A DNA stretch of 64,000 nt from Branchiostoma floridae (taxonomy: Eukaryota; Chordata; Leptocardii; Amphioxiformes; Branchiostomatidae). The notes under the pieces were generated by a model, which saw only the letters and a program-made list of their open reading frames with translations, did not search any database and was not told where the DNA came from. Below are positions 35,420-59,075 of this stretch, piece after piece (the first letter of the stretch is position 1; the number at the start of each line of letters is the position of its first letter). The DNA lies in the NCBI RefSeq assembly GCF_000003815.2, contig NC_049990.1:21725797-21789796 (forward strand), in the 5' to 3' direction. The position numbers and the translations under genes were made by a program.

Positions 35420-35670
35420 AGGATCCCCAAGATTTGGAGGAAATCTAGAGTGATCACCTTGCTAAAACCTGGCAAAGACCCTTCCATACTCAAGAACTGC
35501 CAGCCAATCTGTTTATACCACACAAACTAACTCTTTGAAAAGCTACAACTCAACCGCATCGCACCATTTGTGGATGAGCTCCTCATTCCTGAGCCGTGAG
35601 GCAGGCTTCAGACCTGGACAGTCCTCGTACTGGTCAACTTCTGAACCTAACACAGTACATCGAGGATGGC
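35420..35670 (+). pseudogene. Non-LTR retrotransposon reverse transcriptase fragment
   Basis: Frame from 35420 reads RIPKIWRKSRVITLLKPGKD, then NCQPICL (from the canonical NYRPISL), an in-frame TAA at 35528, LFEKLQLNRIAPFVDELLIPE, then a frameshift before AGFRPGQS. These are reverse-transcriptase blocks 0-2 of a CR1/RTE-like LINE. Stop, frameshift and both ends missing show a dead fragment. Confidence 0.8.
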
Positions 35671-35684
35671 AACGTATTTCTGTT

Positions 35685-35732
35685 CAAGCACACAGACAGA
35701 CAGACACACAGACAGACACACACACAGACAGA
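35685..35732. repeat. (CAGA)n/(CACA)n microsatellite
   Basis: Interleaved CAGA and CACA units followed by a CCCGAAACCATGGCTTTCTC segment that looks like the body of an interspersed repeat. Confidence 0.8.
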
Positions 35733-36969
35733 CCCGAAACCATGGCTTTCTCGGCAAAGGTAAAAACGGAATTTAAACCGTATCATGGGCTCTTGGGCAG
35801 ATCGGGGACGAGGTACGACAAAACCCTTATCTGCGGAGTCATGATTTCGTCGTTGAAAGATCAGCGCAAAAACCGGGAAAACAAAACCGCAGCGAACATG
35901 TCAAAATTTACAGGGAGAGTATATACCTTATATTTACAACACATGTACAAGGTGACTCAAATGAGACAAACAGTCCTTTTAAATCTCTAAAATAAAGGAA
36001 CAATATAATTTCATCGGCATATCATCGGCAGCGCACAGCACTGCACAAATTTCGATCATTTTGTAAATGCTCCGGTTGGACAGTAATTCATGAATCCTGA
36101 ATTTCAAGTAAAACTCATCGATATCGATGCAAAGTCACATAAATCGAAGGTGACGCTACTTCCGTCTCTTTGGAGAACGCGCGCGCCCAGGCAACTTCAC
36201 AAACGTTCAAGGTGTCCACTGAATGTTTCCGTGCTGTAAAACCTTTTAAAGTTTCCTTTTAGGGTAAAAATTCACAGCCATTTGAAAACCAGAAGAATTC
36301 CATGATGACAAGGTTTTACGACCTTTTTACGTATAGCTGTAGGACGAAACATCAGAAAATAATGCTTTCTAAAATACTAACTACGTATATACGCGTGATA
36401 ACTTGCTATGTAGCTTTTCACAGCAACTAGGGACAGCTTCATTCTTTCACATAATATCTGTACAGAATATAGAATCTGTACAGTAAACATGTTCCCACCT
36501 GTGAGGCAAATTGGCGACAGGTAGAGATCTTCAAGCTTGCCGTGCCGACCTGCCAGTGTCACATTCCGTCTGTAAAGGCTGCCTAACCGGTTCACCTATC
36601 TCTCGAGGTGAAAAGTCGAAGTTCAACCACTGACTTGGGAGACAAAGATACTCATTGTGCAAATCAGGCACTAACTTGCATAATGGATGTCAAGGCGCCA
36701 TATTCCATGAAAGGACTCTCAAACATGTGGCATCTGTAACCGAGAGAGAGTTCTATCGTTAGGTATCGATAACTAGTGTACAAATGTATGACTGATTTAC
36801 ATAATTACAAGTGATGAGGAAATACTATAATTCGTAGTGATGAAATAGATTTTTAAGCAGTGTCCCTTACTTACACACTTGATTGTGTTTTTTTTTCGGC
36901 TATGAGAGAGGGTTAATTCCCTGTAAGTGTGATGGCTGGGTTTCTGTGTGGTGACTGTGTTTTGGTTTT

Positions 36970-38350
36970 AATTACCTCCATGAAATGTCATGGAGGTTAT
37001 ATTTTCAGTAGCGTTTGTGTGTGTGAGTGTGTGTGTGTGTCTGTCTGTGAACAAGATAACTCAAGAACGGCTGGATGGATTGGTTTCATACTTGGTGTGT
37101 TGGTGGGGTGTGATGAAAGCTAGAAGTGATTAGATTTTGGGCCCCCTAGCGGCTTCCCTTGGTACTGCAGCGCAACTTCCGGTTTTGCTATCTCGTGTTC
37201 TGAACAAGCTATGGTCACGAATTTTGAGGCGTTAGGTAGCTCTTGTGCTCAGGAATAAGTGACATAAGTTTGGGCCCCCTAGCAACTAGGTTTGGGATAG
37301 CAGGGGCATTTCTGTCAAAAACTTCTGAAGCGCATAACTCAAGAAGGGAACAACGGATTTTCATGATTTTTGGTATGTAGGTACCTTAGACAATGTTGTA
37401 CAAGATGAAATACTAATTATGCAAACTTAGATTACATTTGCATAATTAATGAGAATATTCTACCATAGCAGTTTTTTCAATGTATCTCTTGTACCGGACA
37501 TGATATGGTTTTGATCTTTGGGTGGTAGATAGCTTTCAACGTCATGACAAAGTGGGACAAGTTTCAGGATAAGGANNNNNNNNNNNNNNNNNNNNNNNNN
37601 NNNNNNNNNNNNNNNNNNNNNNNNNNNNNNNNNNNNNNNNNNNNNNNNNNNNNNNNNNNNNNNNNNNNNNNNNNNNNNNNNNNNNNNNNNNNNNNNNNNN
37701 NNNNNNNNNNNNNNNNNNNNNNNNNNNNNNNNNNNNNNNNNNNNNNNNNNNNNNNNNNNNNNNNNNNNNNNNNNNNNNNNNNNNNNNNNNNNNNNNNNNN
37801 NNNNNNNNNNNNNNNNNNNNNNNNNNNNNNNNNNNNNNNNNNNNNNNNNNNNNNNNNNNNNNNNNNNNNNNNNNNNNNNNNNNNNNNNNNNNNNNNNNNN
37901 NNNNNNNNNNNNNNNNNNNNNNNNNNNNNNNNNNNNNNNNNNNNNNNNNNNNNNNNNNNNNNNNNNNNNNNNNNNNNNNNNNNNNNNNNNNNNNNNNNNN
38001 NNNNNNNNNNNNNNNNNNNNNNNNNNNNNNNNNNNNNNNNNNNNNNNNNNNNNNNNNNNNNNNNNNNNNNNNNNNNNNNNNNNNNNNNNNNNNNNNNNNN
38101 NNNNNNNNNNNNNNNNNNNNNNNNNNNNNNNNNNNNNNNNNNNNNNNNNNNNNNNNNNNNNNNNNNNNNNNNNNNNNNNNNNNNNNNNNNNNNNNNNNNN
38201 NNNNNNNNNNNNNNNNNNNNNNNNNNNNNNNNNNNNNNNNNNNNNNNNNTGTGTATGTTAGTCAATGATGAACATCACCATGCATGAATCATGAAAATGT
38301 GCAAGTCCTTTGCATATAATTTACAAAAGCTTGAATATTTCATGGAGGTA
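36970..38350 (+). mobile_element. Longest copy of the CCTCCATGA-hairpin repeat, gapped
   Basis: The left end has the hairpin CCTCCATGA/TCATGGAGG at 36975-36996, then a GT-rich stretch, AACTCAAGAACGGCTGGATG, TTTCATACTTGGTGTGTTGG and two GGGCCCCCTAGC blocks. A TTTCATGGAGGTATGAG segment at about 38337-38353 could be the other end. A 674-N gap lies inside. No transposase recognised on either side of the gap. Confidence 0.65.
37576..38249. other. Assembly gap (674 N)
   Basis: A run of N inside an interspersed repeat. Open frames crossing it have no meaning. Confidence 1.
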
Positions 38351-39540
38351 TGAGGTCGCCAAACTCTAGTTCAATTCTACTTTGCTAAGCACTCCTTTTT
38401 CCTCTATGTTAGTATTTTTGTCCTGTTATAGAAACTATTTGTCTCTGATGCGGGCTATGTCTTCATGGACAGTGCTGTTCATATTTAAACCACCTTCGAC
38501 CACCAGCAATTTGTATGGCGGATGGGTGGCAGATCCCCTAAAATACCTGAATGTGGAGTTTTCCGTTCCAGCTTAATAATTATGATAAAATAAGACGAAA
38601 TCACTTGGGTTTTCCTTTAATTTCCCCACATCAATTGTTTGCATTATTTCATACGGTGTCAATAATATCTTGATGCCATGAGAAGAATACTGCAAAACAT
38701 AGAATGAAACCTATCAATGCTAACCTACAGTTTAAAACCATTGTATTCAGAGATCTCTTTTCCAATCCAATTCCTATCTCTTGTACTCATAAAACCTTCA
38801 TATACAATCTCCTTTCTTGCCGTCTACATTCATAGAACCTTCCTTGTATCTTTGTCTCCCCCAGTCCTACTCCCAACAATCATTTGCAATACTGCTTCAC
38901 TAAAAAAGAAAATACTCTTTGGAAGTGATGACAACAAATGGACGGTAACACCTGCATTGAAATGGCATTGAAGTTGCGTTGAATAAAGTATTTCACAAAC
39001 TTGTCATAATCCCATGCACATTATCACTATATACATGAACAGCATAGATTTTTTGTCCTTCCTAGGTCTGTCTTTCTTTGCTAACATAGGAGAGATTGTA
39101 GAGTTTGTTCTCTGTAAGACAATGTTTGGTGAAAGTCCTGAGTATCAATCTAAAATCTGATTTAAGTACTGTGTCTCAGTAGTAATGGAATTCTTGTTCA
39201 AGCCAGCGTCCAGCAAAACCAAATACAACTACTTAGTAATACTTAGTACTTTGCTTTGATAGGCACACATTTTTTTCTAAAACTTATAGAGGTCCTCTTT
39301 AAAATAACACCTTGTGCACTCAAACCTTTATACAATCTCACTAGGTACACAAGTTTATCTGTCCAGAAGTATTCTTATGTAGAAGCAAGGGCTTTATATA
39401 ATGTCCTTGGTAGAAGTTAAAACAAGCCTTTTTGATACGGGCTAAAGCAGCAGACAACACCACCTATGTACATTTTTCCTGTTCCTGTTCTTAGTCTTGT
39501 GACATTTTACTTTGAGAGATAAAATATGTAGTATGGATAG
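38351..39540. other. Spacer downstream of ACADVL
   Basis: AT-rich, with no coding signal. Contains the 3' end of the ACADVL transcript or spacer. No clear poly(A) signal on the minus strand was fixed. Confidence 0.45.
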
Positions 39541-39544
39541 GGTT

Positions 39545-39710
39545 GTTTCTAAAACAGTTAAATTTAATATCCAAAGACAATTGTCACCAATTAAACTAAA
39601 GGACTCCCATGGGATAAGCTATGATCATGTGACCTAGAGATGGCCTCCTATTGGTCTGTTTAAAAGCCCAGAGGGTGGTCCTGAACCACCTGTTTTTCTG
39701 TATGACCTCT
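39545..39710. repeat. Tandem duplicate of ACADVL 3' end (pseudo-exon tail)
   Basis: This stretch matches 39732-39892 about 186 bp to the right over nearly its full length. The shared part includes ATATCCAAAGACAATTGTCA, GATAAGCTATGATCATGTGA and CCCAGAGGGTGGTCCTG. The match covers about 48 bases of the last coding exon (39661-39710) and its 3' UTR. In the copy, one base is missing in the AAACCAGGTG region, so the frame is broken and the NPLGF-type C-terminus is lost. Confidence 0.85.
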
Positions 39711-39850
39711 GTCATGTAGTATAGATATGACTGCATCTAAAACAGTGAAATTTGATATCCAAAGACAATTGTCAACTAACAAATAAAAGGACTCCCATTG
39801 GATAAGCTATGATCATGTGACCTAGAGATAGCCTCCTATTGGTCAGATGT

Positions 39851-50517
<10,667 letters not shown>

Positions 50518-50613
50518 TTTGATGGGAAATCTTCTGTTTGGTGTCCGTATGACCTACACACAGGTTAATACGTCACTGTCTGCAGGCAAAGGTTACGAAA
50601 TGCCACATTTTTG

Positions 50614-50674
50614 TGACGTCATATCCGCTTAAAGTGACTTCCGGTGCGATGTGGTCGCACCCGTCGTGACGTCA
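50614..50674 (-). promoter_or_regulatory. Probable ACADVL promoter: two CREs and an ETS site
   Basis: Two perfect TGACGTCA palindromes (50614-50621 and 50667-50674) bracket ACTTCCGGTG (about 50637-50646), an ETS/GABP-type site. All lie 97-157 bases upstream of the ATG. CREB/ATF and GABP control of mitochondrial genes is well known in animals; use here is inferred. Confidence 0.6.
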
Positions 50675-53237
50675 TGTAATTACCAAGTAGATATTGGAAG
50701 GGAAAAATCTTGTCATTTTCCTGACAGCCAAAGGTAGTTTTGATACCACAGTTCATGTATTACTACTGAAAAGAAACCACGATTTTTTCAGGGCAGTGAG
50801 AAATGACCACTAATTTATTTGAAAAGAACTTGGTGGCTTTTTGCCTAACTCCCGAAGGCCGAATGCTCATGTAGGCCTACATTGTACCGCTAGAGGGCGT
50901 TGCTGCAACAAAGCATTGCGCAACCAAGCCCATACCATTCATGAGCATTATGAAATTAAGATTAATCTTCATTTAAAGAACTCAGACATTAAGCCCATTG
51001 ATGCATTTCCTTCCTCTGGGCTCTGTTCTTCAATTTGTTTAATACAAAGATTTCGCATCTGAGTTTGCAGGAAGTTCATGTATTTCCCCTTTCATTGGGA
51101 AGGGCGCTTATTGACATAACATTTTGATAGCAAAGCTTCACAAAGATTTTACCACAAAATAGTACCTATCTGTCCACTCAGAGTTTAACGTTTTTTTTCT
51201 TAAGCGTCTTGCAGAGGGTTCTTTGAAAACCTCTCAACTTTAAATAGCTTATCAATATCTATTAATCTCCCCAAGGAATTGGAATGGATTTAATTCTTTG
51301 TTTACCTTAGCAATATGAGCATACATTAGCAATATGAGATCCTCTTGTAATCAACTATTTAAAGCTTGTATTGTCAACAGATGTTTTCAATTTGGGTAAT
51401 TGGCCATTTAGATGTCAAAGACAAAAAGCTGCAATGCAGCCGATTTTCAGTTTCATGTATAAAGTTATGTTTTGCAACAAAGATGTGTACAATTTAGCGG
51501 ACATTTAACAATATTCGGAAGGCCTATTATCTATGATGATTTCGAAGATGAAGCAGATTGAAGTCAACTTGACAGAAAATAAACATTCGTGCTTTTAGAA
51601 GGAGCTTTTATACAGAATGTATAAGAATAATGATAATAATATCGGGTGTATTTTGCAGCCAGTAGGTACCAGAAGTGTGGGCATAAAAGCTCCTTACTTT
51701 TTAGTAACTATTTAATAGGGATATGTGATCTCCACACTTTTAATAGCTTTGTAGCTATGTCAAGTCTCCAAGTTAAGTTCCTATCACACATGCATAAAAA
51801 AACTGCGAAAGCGGATCATGATAGATCATTGATAGAAACCTTTCAAGCTGTAGCGGAAGTTGCGCTATAAACTTTGAAATTGACAGGTTCGCGAAAATCC
51901 CCCTGCATAGCCCAATATTTCCCACTACGCTTTGCGCGCCACATGTTCGCCATTTTGTTTTCAAGAACAACTGTCTACGTCTTTGGGCGAGTTTTTCAGC
52001 AGGAAATTCAGCCTTGTTCTGGTCAGAATTTCACCGGAGAAGGATTGAAGGCCAACATGATGTGGTATTCAGGTGAGATTAAGTCCCATTCTTTACAGAA
52101 CAGTATATTCTGGTGTTAAAAACGGCATTTTCGGTAGCCACTGCTGGATTTTGAAAGGTACGATGGGGTCCTGGGTTGTTCAGTATCACTCACTCGCGCT
52201 CGTGCGATGTGACGGGGCAGATTTTCCCCGATTTTTCACCTACCCGTCAAGGTTTCGTCATCCCTTTGCCACATTCTACGTGGTTAGTGTGTTCTCTAAC
52301 GCTGGGTATTGTTGGAGAGCGATGATTTAGTACAGTAGGCCACGTAGACGGCCTGGAAACTGGAGACAGACGGCGAGGTTGGACGTTGCATGTTGGGCGG
52401 CCGATTGAATGAAAACAAGGAGTCCAGGCGTGTATCTATGACTTTCCTGGCTTCTCTACCTCTTAATTTTCCATCACCAATGCCCCGTTGTCGATTATGA
52501 GTACCAACGACTCCCTTCTGCATATGGAACCCGACAAATATCGTCGGTCGGTTGATTTAGTGTATTTGAAGTTGTGAACAAGCGACAGGAATTACGTAGC
52601 GAGGCCCTTCAAAAATGAATGAAAACGTTTCAGCACTTGTGTGTGTTTTGTTGAGGGCAACTACGGTTCGTCTTTCTAGCAGGCTTTGTTTATCTCCTGA
52701 TCTAAACCAGGCATCGGTGTGGCCCAATTATGTCTTTTTTCTGTGATAAGTGTGCAAACGAAAGCTCCGTTTTGCCGTTAGATTGCTTGTAAGTGTACAA
52801 GCAATCGTACATCATAGTACATGTATTGTTTGTTAAAGGCAAAACAAAGTAAGAAAGGTTACGAACGTTAGTTACGTTACATACACAGGGTGAGTCATTT
52901 TTTTGTCCACCACAATTTTAGATGGTTACATATGAATCATATTTATAGTGAAGCAGTATATGGTCTTTTGTCATTTTTAAGTGTTGATTATGTAGTGTAT
53001 TCCTATCAGTTATGTTTCTGGAAGGACATGATTATGTATATAAGTATGCTGTGTCCGTACCTCTGTGACTCAGTGTGAGCAAGGAGGTTGAAAGAGGGAC
53101 CTCCTTGGTGTGAGTGATAGGGGTTTGTTTAGCAGGCGGGTATTGTTTGTGCTGTACTTTGTGTCCGTCAAGCCTTGTATGATGAGCTTAGCTAACTTTT
53201 AAAGGTGTGAACTGCTAACATATGTCATTCTCTACAG
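50675..53237. other. Spacer and putative promoter/first exon region of the TSC22D gene
   Basis: No protein-coding frame recognised. 51.88-52.1 kb is CpG-richer and holds CGCCATTTTG (YY1-like) at about 51949 and a donor CAG|GTGAGA at 52072, so a non-coding first exon may end there. The 50.8-51.7 kb part is AT-rich unique sequence. Confidence 0.35.
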
Positions 53238-53434
53238 GAAGTTTAGCAAACATTCCTGAAACGGGTTCCTTGAAGCAAAACAAACTAATTATTCCGAATC
53301 TCCTGGAGGCACGAGGTGATTTGCACCTGTGACAAAGAAGTAAAAGTTGTCAGGACATTCTGTTTCTAGTGTTGTCAAAGATCTTTTATCAAACCTTGTT
53401 CCTGATGACGTATGTTGTATCCCCTTCAAATTTG
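53238..53434 (+). other. Candidate 5' UTR exon of the TSC22D gene
   Basis: Acceptor CATTCTCTACAG at 53237 and donor TTTG|GTGAGT at 53435 bound a 197-base segment with stops in all useful frames, as expected of a leader exon. It lies 0.6 kb before the first coding exon. Not tested by transcript data. Confidence 0.35.
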
Positions 53435-54083
53435 GTGAGTAAACTTGCCCACAGTAGAGAGCGGGTTAACTCAAATACTAGAACTAGTTGGTCATTATGA
53501 TATGGCTTGTCCAAATGAGCACTAGCCGATTGAGTGGGCCTTCATTGTATGTCAGTTGCACAGGTATGGCTTCAATTGGCTTGTAGTACTAGAAGGTAGC
53601 ATCAGGCGTTTTAACTAGTCCTTTAAGATTTTCGCCATTCAATCTCAACAAACACATTGCAACTGACAGGCACGTAGTAAGTAGAAAGAACTGTAAACTT
53701 TTTGGATACAGATTTAAGAGATTTTTTCGTTACTGCCAATTGAATATTGTACTTGTAGGTTAATCGCAAGTATGAAAACGACATGTTGTATGTGTCCCAA
53801 CCATTTATAGTTTATGACATGTCTTCATCAAGTTGTTTTGGACATACTCATCTTCGAAAATTATGGGGATACTCCCTTCCGTGTTATGCTCTTGGTGTTT
53901 ATGTAGATACTTCTGACGGAAGTCCTTCCATTGAGAGGACATAGTGAAGATTACTTGAAGTCAAAAGTGACAACGTGATAACCATAAACATCCGCTGCCG
54001 TACCGCGTTCATGTGAGTAATTCAAACTAACCCCATTATGTCTCCCAGTCACAGGTCCCAAGCGGTGACCCTGAAGAGGAGAT

Positions 54084-55267
54084 ATGAGTGACCCGTCCTC
54101 CAGTCCGAACACTCCCGGCCGTCACTCCAACATGGCGCACAAGTTCTCCAAAAAGCTCCCGAGCGTGGAGAGAGACTCGGAACCCAGCCCTACCCCTGCG
54201 GCTTCCCACGATGCACCTGAGAACGCTAACATGGCGAACAGTCAGGCGGCTTCCACGGCCAAGAAGAAGAGTTGTTTCCAGATCACCAGTGTGAAAGGCC
54301 CGGGGAGCGAAGGAGAATCTCTCGCGGACGGGTACGAAAGTACGGATGAGCTTGACGATACGTCGCGCACAGAAGACCTTTCGTCTGACATGTTAGATTC
54401 GTCCATGAAGACGTCGGATATGGAAGTAGACGGAGCGTCGTCAGGATCGGAAGATACCCTGAACCAGTCAGATACTGAAAGCCAGACTGGGTCGGTTTAT
54501 ACCAATGGAGTGTCCCGTTTTAGGGTCGTCAAAATAGAACCAAGCGTGCCCACAAAACGAGGGAGGTGGGTTTGTACAGATTTCACGGACCAACAGTTGA
54601 ATAAGGAAAATGTCGGGATCAAGGCAGATTTTTCGGACCTGAGAGTCAATGAGGACAAAGAGGGAGGCGGTTCGGGAAGCTCCAGTGCGGCTAGTTCGGT
54701 ACATTACATCCCCGGACAGGATCCCAATGCTGAGAACCCAATCGGAATGCCGTTGGAGAGTGTAATATCACAGGGGGGTATGATGGGGGGTCAGGGCCAG
54801 CCTGGGATGTCCCAAGTGCAGCCCAATGTCTCCCAAATCCAACCCACCCATCCCCAAGGACAGCCAAACGTTTCTACTCAACAGCCACAGTCGGTCACCC
54901 CCATGGCTCCATCCAAAGGGAAGCCCGAGTTCACCAGCCAAAATAGCATGGAGGGTTTCTCGAAGGACGTTGCCGCCAGTCTTCAGCCAATTCCAAACTC
55001 GGCCAACCTTTCCACGGCCAGGACACTGCCAGGGTCATCCCAGAGTGCTGCTATGGACTCCGGTAAAGTCTACAATTATCACGACAGATGGAATTACAGC
55101 GCAGCCTCGCAGGCAGACTTATCCGCTAGCAACCCCGCGGCGATGCTATTGGCCGCGGCGATGGGTTCACCAAGATTAGAGAACCCGCTAGATTCTGGAG
55201 AGTTTCCTATTGGCTCAGCGACAATACACGCAGGATCGCAAGGGATGGCAGATAACAGTGAAGAAGG
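54084..55267 (+). CDS. TSC22D: TSC22-domain family protein, long form, first coding exon (3' partial)
   Basis: One 1184-base coding exon: ATG at 54084, donor GG|GTGAGT at 55268, phase 2, preceded by acceptors at 54048 or 54054. It encodes 394 residues of low-complexity, Ser/Gln/Pro-rich sequence with the two conserved N-terminal blocks of long TSC22D1/2/4 proteins: KKKSCFQITSV (about 60-70) and SRFRVVKIE (144-152) followed by RGRWVCTDF (159-167). The acidic stretch between (STDELDDTSRTEDLSSDMLD) also fits the family. The C-terminal TSC box and leucine zipper must lie in exons beyond 64000. Vertebrate members dimerise through the zipper and act in transcription and, through RFxV-type docking motifs, in WNK/NRBP1 signalling and cell-volume control. 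RFRV at 145-148 is such a motif. One gene here may correspond to several vertebrate paralogues. Confidence 0.87.
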
Positions 55268-58200
55268 GTGAGTACATTTGCCTTACCTGTTACCAACAAC
55301 AACAAATAACAACGTTACCTGAAAATTTACCATACATACTTCTGTATAAAAATGTAAGGTAGGTGTTGAACCCATCAAGAGTGTCGCTTGCTTTGAAAGC
55401 AAATGGGTAGAATGTACAAAGTTTTACACTCAGTATTCACAAATTGCAAAGAACAGTCTGAAAAAGTTTGGGGAGAAGAGCATGTTTTTTGAGTTTGATG
55501 TCCCGACTTTGTCAGTTTGTGCCCTACGATTGAACTCTAAAACTTCAAGGAGATTTTCTGTTATCAAACAATCGTCGTGTGACTCAAAGTCTTTTTTTAG
55601 AAACAGTACTAGAGTCACAATGGTTATATCTGTCATGTTTTCCAAATCAATATTAAACTTTGTTCTCGACAGTGATTGCATCAGTTGATATGAAGCCTCT
55701 TTTAGTCTTTGTATCCTGTTTGCCATGTATGTGTTCCCCCCAAGTCCATGTGATGTAGGATGCCATTTGGGGAACTACAGTCATATGTGCATGGCTCTCT
55801 AAGCAGCTAAAAGGCTTGAACAAGTTTTGAATAGTCTGTTGCCAGACTAGGAAGAATTGCAAGCTTTTGGCATTACAGTCCTAAGCACAGTTGTCAGTAA
55901 CAGGGTAGTTACATGCAAACAGTGCTATTTTCGTCTAAGTGAGCTTACATCACACATGTAATATTTGCTGAACAATAGTTATCCAATTAGCCTGAGGGAC
56001 ACTGGTACAAAACTGTGTCAAGTTTCCTGATCAGCAAAACGCTTGCCAAATGTGGAGGTTGAGGGTAGTCATCATGACATCATACTCATAGTCATAGCTA
56101 CTGCAGTGACAGCTGTTCGGAGCGTACCACGTTGTGGCAATGGAAGGGGTGGCATGGAGTTTACAATACAGGATGGTGGATGCCATAAATTCTGCAAAGA
56201 CTCCATATCACATTGTTTCCTGTGGCTGGATTGCTTTTCAAAAGTATGGTGTAGTCCCTCTAACAATAACATGTCCTGTTGTCCTGCCTATACTGAAGTA
56301 GCACCGACACGGGTGCAATAAAGCCAGATAAATCGCTCAATTTGTTTGGCGTTTAACACAAAGCAGGACAATAAAGTAGTGTTGACTTCAGATTGCCGTG
56401 ATAGACATTTCTAGAAGGTAAAATTAGTGATTTAAGAGAAATGTTTCAAAGCTAGTAAGCTAGTCGGTGTGGTAAAGTATGCTATGTAAATACATTTTTA
56501 TATTATACAATGTGGTATAAATAGCCAGCATTGTAAATGCTTTACACTAGTAACTATGATCCCCTAGAGCCCCTATTTACATAGATATTTGAACATATAC
56601 AGTTCAAACTTTGTAATACCAGGCACCTTGGGAGAGATTTATTTTTCCACCTTCTTATCATCGTGAGATTGATATTAGTACAGCCCCTTGCCACTAATAC
56701 TGCCACAAGATGAAAGGCTGACTGACATGGAGCGCTGGAAAAGGCGGCATATATGAAACAAGGGTAAATATTAGCTAGTGGGTTAATGATTGCCTCGGCT
56801 CAAGTTGACATTATCGGGGCTTGGCGGATATGTGAGAACTTGCCTTGCATCACAGCTGCTTGAGTTAGGTCGTTATGGAATCAGTGACGGGTTACGTGAA
56901 CTATGGCACGGCCACATTGTTAGGAAATGGGGCAATTATATAGAATATTACAATCAGATTAATACAGAAGAGATAGTTTATTTTCACGTGACGAAATGAC
57001 CGGTTAGTTGCATTTACTAGTACTTCCAAGAACTTTGGTAACTTAAAATATTCCGACCCAGCTTTTTATACCAATAGTGATACAAGAGTTTTGCTATAAA
57101 CAGTTTGCTGATTTATTTGGTTTAAAAAACATGGTTGCTGCATTACCCTTCTCCAAGTTCACTCATGTATTAACTATGAATGTGAAATACACTGGCATCA
57201 CCCTTTTATTACTTGTAATACTCGCAATCACACACACCATTTAATCCTGAGCACACTTCATGTGTTAAATTGAGGAAGCCATTATATATCATATGATAAA
57301 CCATTCATCAGAGACAAGCTAACTCCCTGTAATACACCCACATAAGCTGTAACCTTGACTTCAGTCAGTCCCATATGGTTTGAACTCAAGTCTTTCCCTG
57401 GTAAAGGTAATCTATCCCTGGCCTTGTAGCTACTGTAATGGAGATGCCAGACTTCACCATATCTAGAGACAAAGAAATACATTTGGATTCTTGGAAGATT
57501 TAGCTGGTGGGTAAAAACCTGTTTAGTGAGAGTTGCAGACAGAAATAGCTGACCTCCGACCTCCCTTTGCTGCTAACCTATGATTAAAAACATTCCCTGA
57601 GTCTGACTATTTTGGCAACTCTTGTGCACCTGTCAAAGGAAATGACAAGTTGCATGAATGTCCCAGTAAGGGCATAGAATTCCTAGTAATGCTCAAAGTT
57701 TTTGGACAAACCGTATTCATCTACATACCATAGTCTCCTAAACAATTAATGCTTGGGGAAGTTGGTATGAATTTTAATATTTGCATAGATTAAGCCTTAA
57801 GATCCATGGACAAAACGATCAATAAACCTTGTTTAAACACCACAACTTTGGAACCTATGACCTTTATCCTTTGACCTATTGGAAGCAGATTTTCTGTAGC
57901 AGCTGTTATCTTGTGATCTGTGTGATGACCTGTAACAATCTGTGGTGAATACAGAATTTTTCACAGGTGAATAGATATACGGTTTCTACTTATGTTCACC
58001 TTCATGGGTCATGAAGAAGGATCATTGCCTTGAGAATGAGTAATTGATAACACATGGTTGTTGGAACGTTTTACTAAGCTTATTTTCCAGTATAATCATA
58101 TCAACTTTACTGAGATCATGCTCTTTAACCTCGTAATTCGGTAGAGAATTCAGCTGTGCCATATTGGGAGAATGTACCCCTCTGGCTGTATTCTGTGTGC

Positions 58201-59075
58201 TTCACCTGTTTCACAAAATGACAAAGTGGTTCAGACACTTTGGGAAGGATGCGTCCTTGGTCATTCCTCTGCACTCAATTAGCTAAGATGTAATCTCTTT
58301 TGTAAGTGGCAAGTCACGTTTTTCTGTACCAGTCATTAAAAGTCACGTTTTTCTACCAGTCGTTAACATGTACATGACTGCGACGCCTGCTTTGTTAAAA
58401 GTGATGTCTATAGCTAGCTACTGGAAGTCTGGAAATATGTAGTGCTCCTGGGCTTATCTTGTTGTTATATGGCATGTAGAAGTCTATTACAGTGGTCAGA
58501 TGTTGAATTTATGTTGAAAAGATGTTGTTATTCTTCACTACAGGGAGATCACAACTCTACTCAACTCTACTTTGCTAGATACATAATTCAACTAGTTTGA
58601 GACAGGTTGCAATTGATGCATGGCAACTTTAGCTTTAGCTATAGCAATTGGATGTAAATGATGTTCAGTAACTTAATGCTGGCCGAAATCCAGATCATCT
58701 TGAGAAAAACTGTCCAAGTCACCTTAGCCTTAAGGGGGTTTTGTGTTATGGGTCAGTTACTTAAGTCAAAAGGATGCATTTATATATATCCTGGTGCCCA
58801 TGGGCTATATCAGTTGCCTACAGTAGTCTGTGTATCTGTACCTAAGATCTCCTTTAGTATGTAAGGAATGTATTGGATGTCACCAGCCTACATCCTAGAG
58901 CATATTTTAGAGGTTTACCTGGGCTTGACACATCCCTGGCTGGGAATAAATGAACTGAGGCAGGAACCTGCACATGATGTCTAAATATGCAGCTGCCTAA
59001 CTAGCGAAATAATGTGCAATATGGAAAATGTCTGGATCAATCTTTCCATAGAATAACCTTTGCTGTTTCTCTATA

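Noticed and set aside
35535-35990. 151-residue frame near the CAGA microsatellite
   Set aside because: It is made of a frameshifted LINE fragment plus a simple repeat. No family similarity.
37544-38287. Long frames across N runs (also 8747-9022 and 32705-33158)
   Set aside because: They are open only because N has no stop codons.
39661-39710. Alternative last exon of ACADVL
   Set aside because: The duplicate lacks a base and shifts out of the conserved HPLGF frame. No acceptor was duplicated with it.
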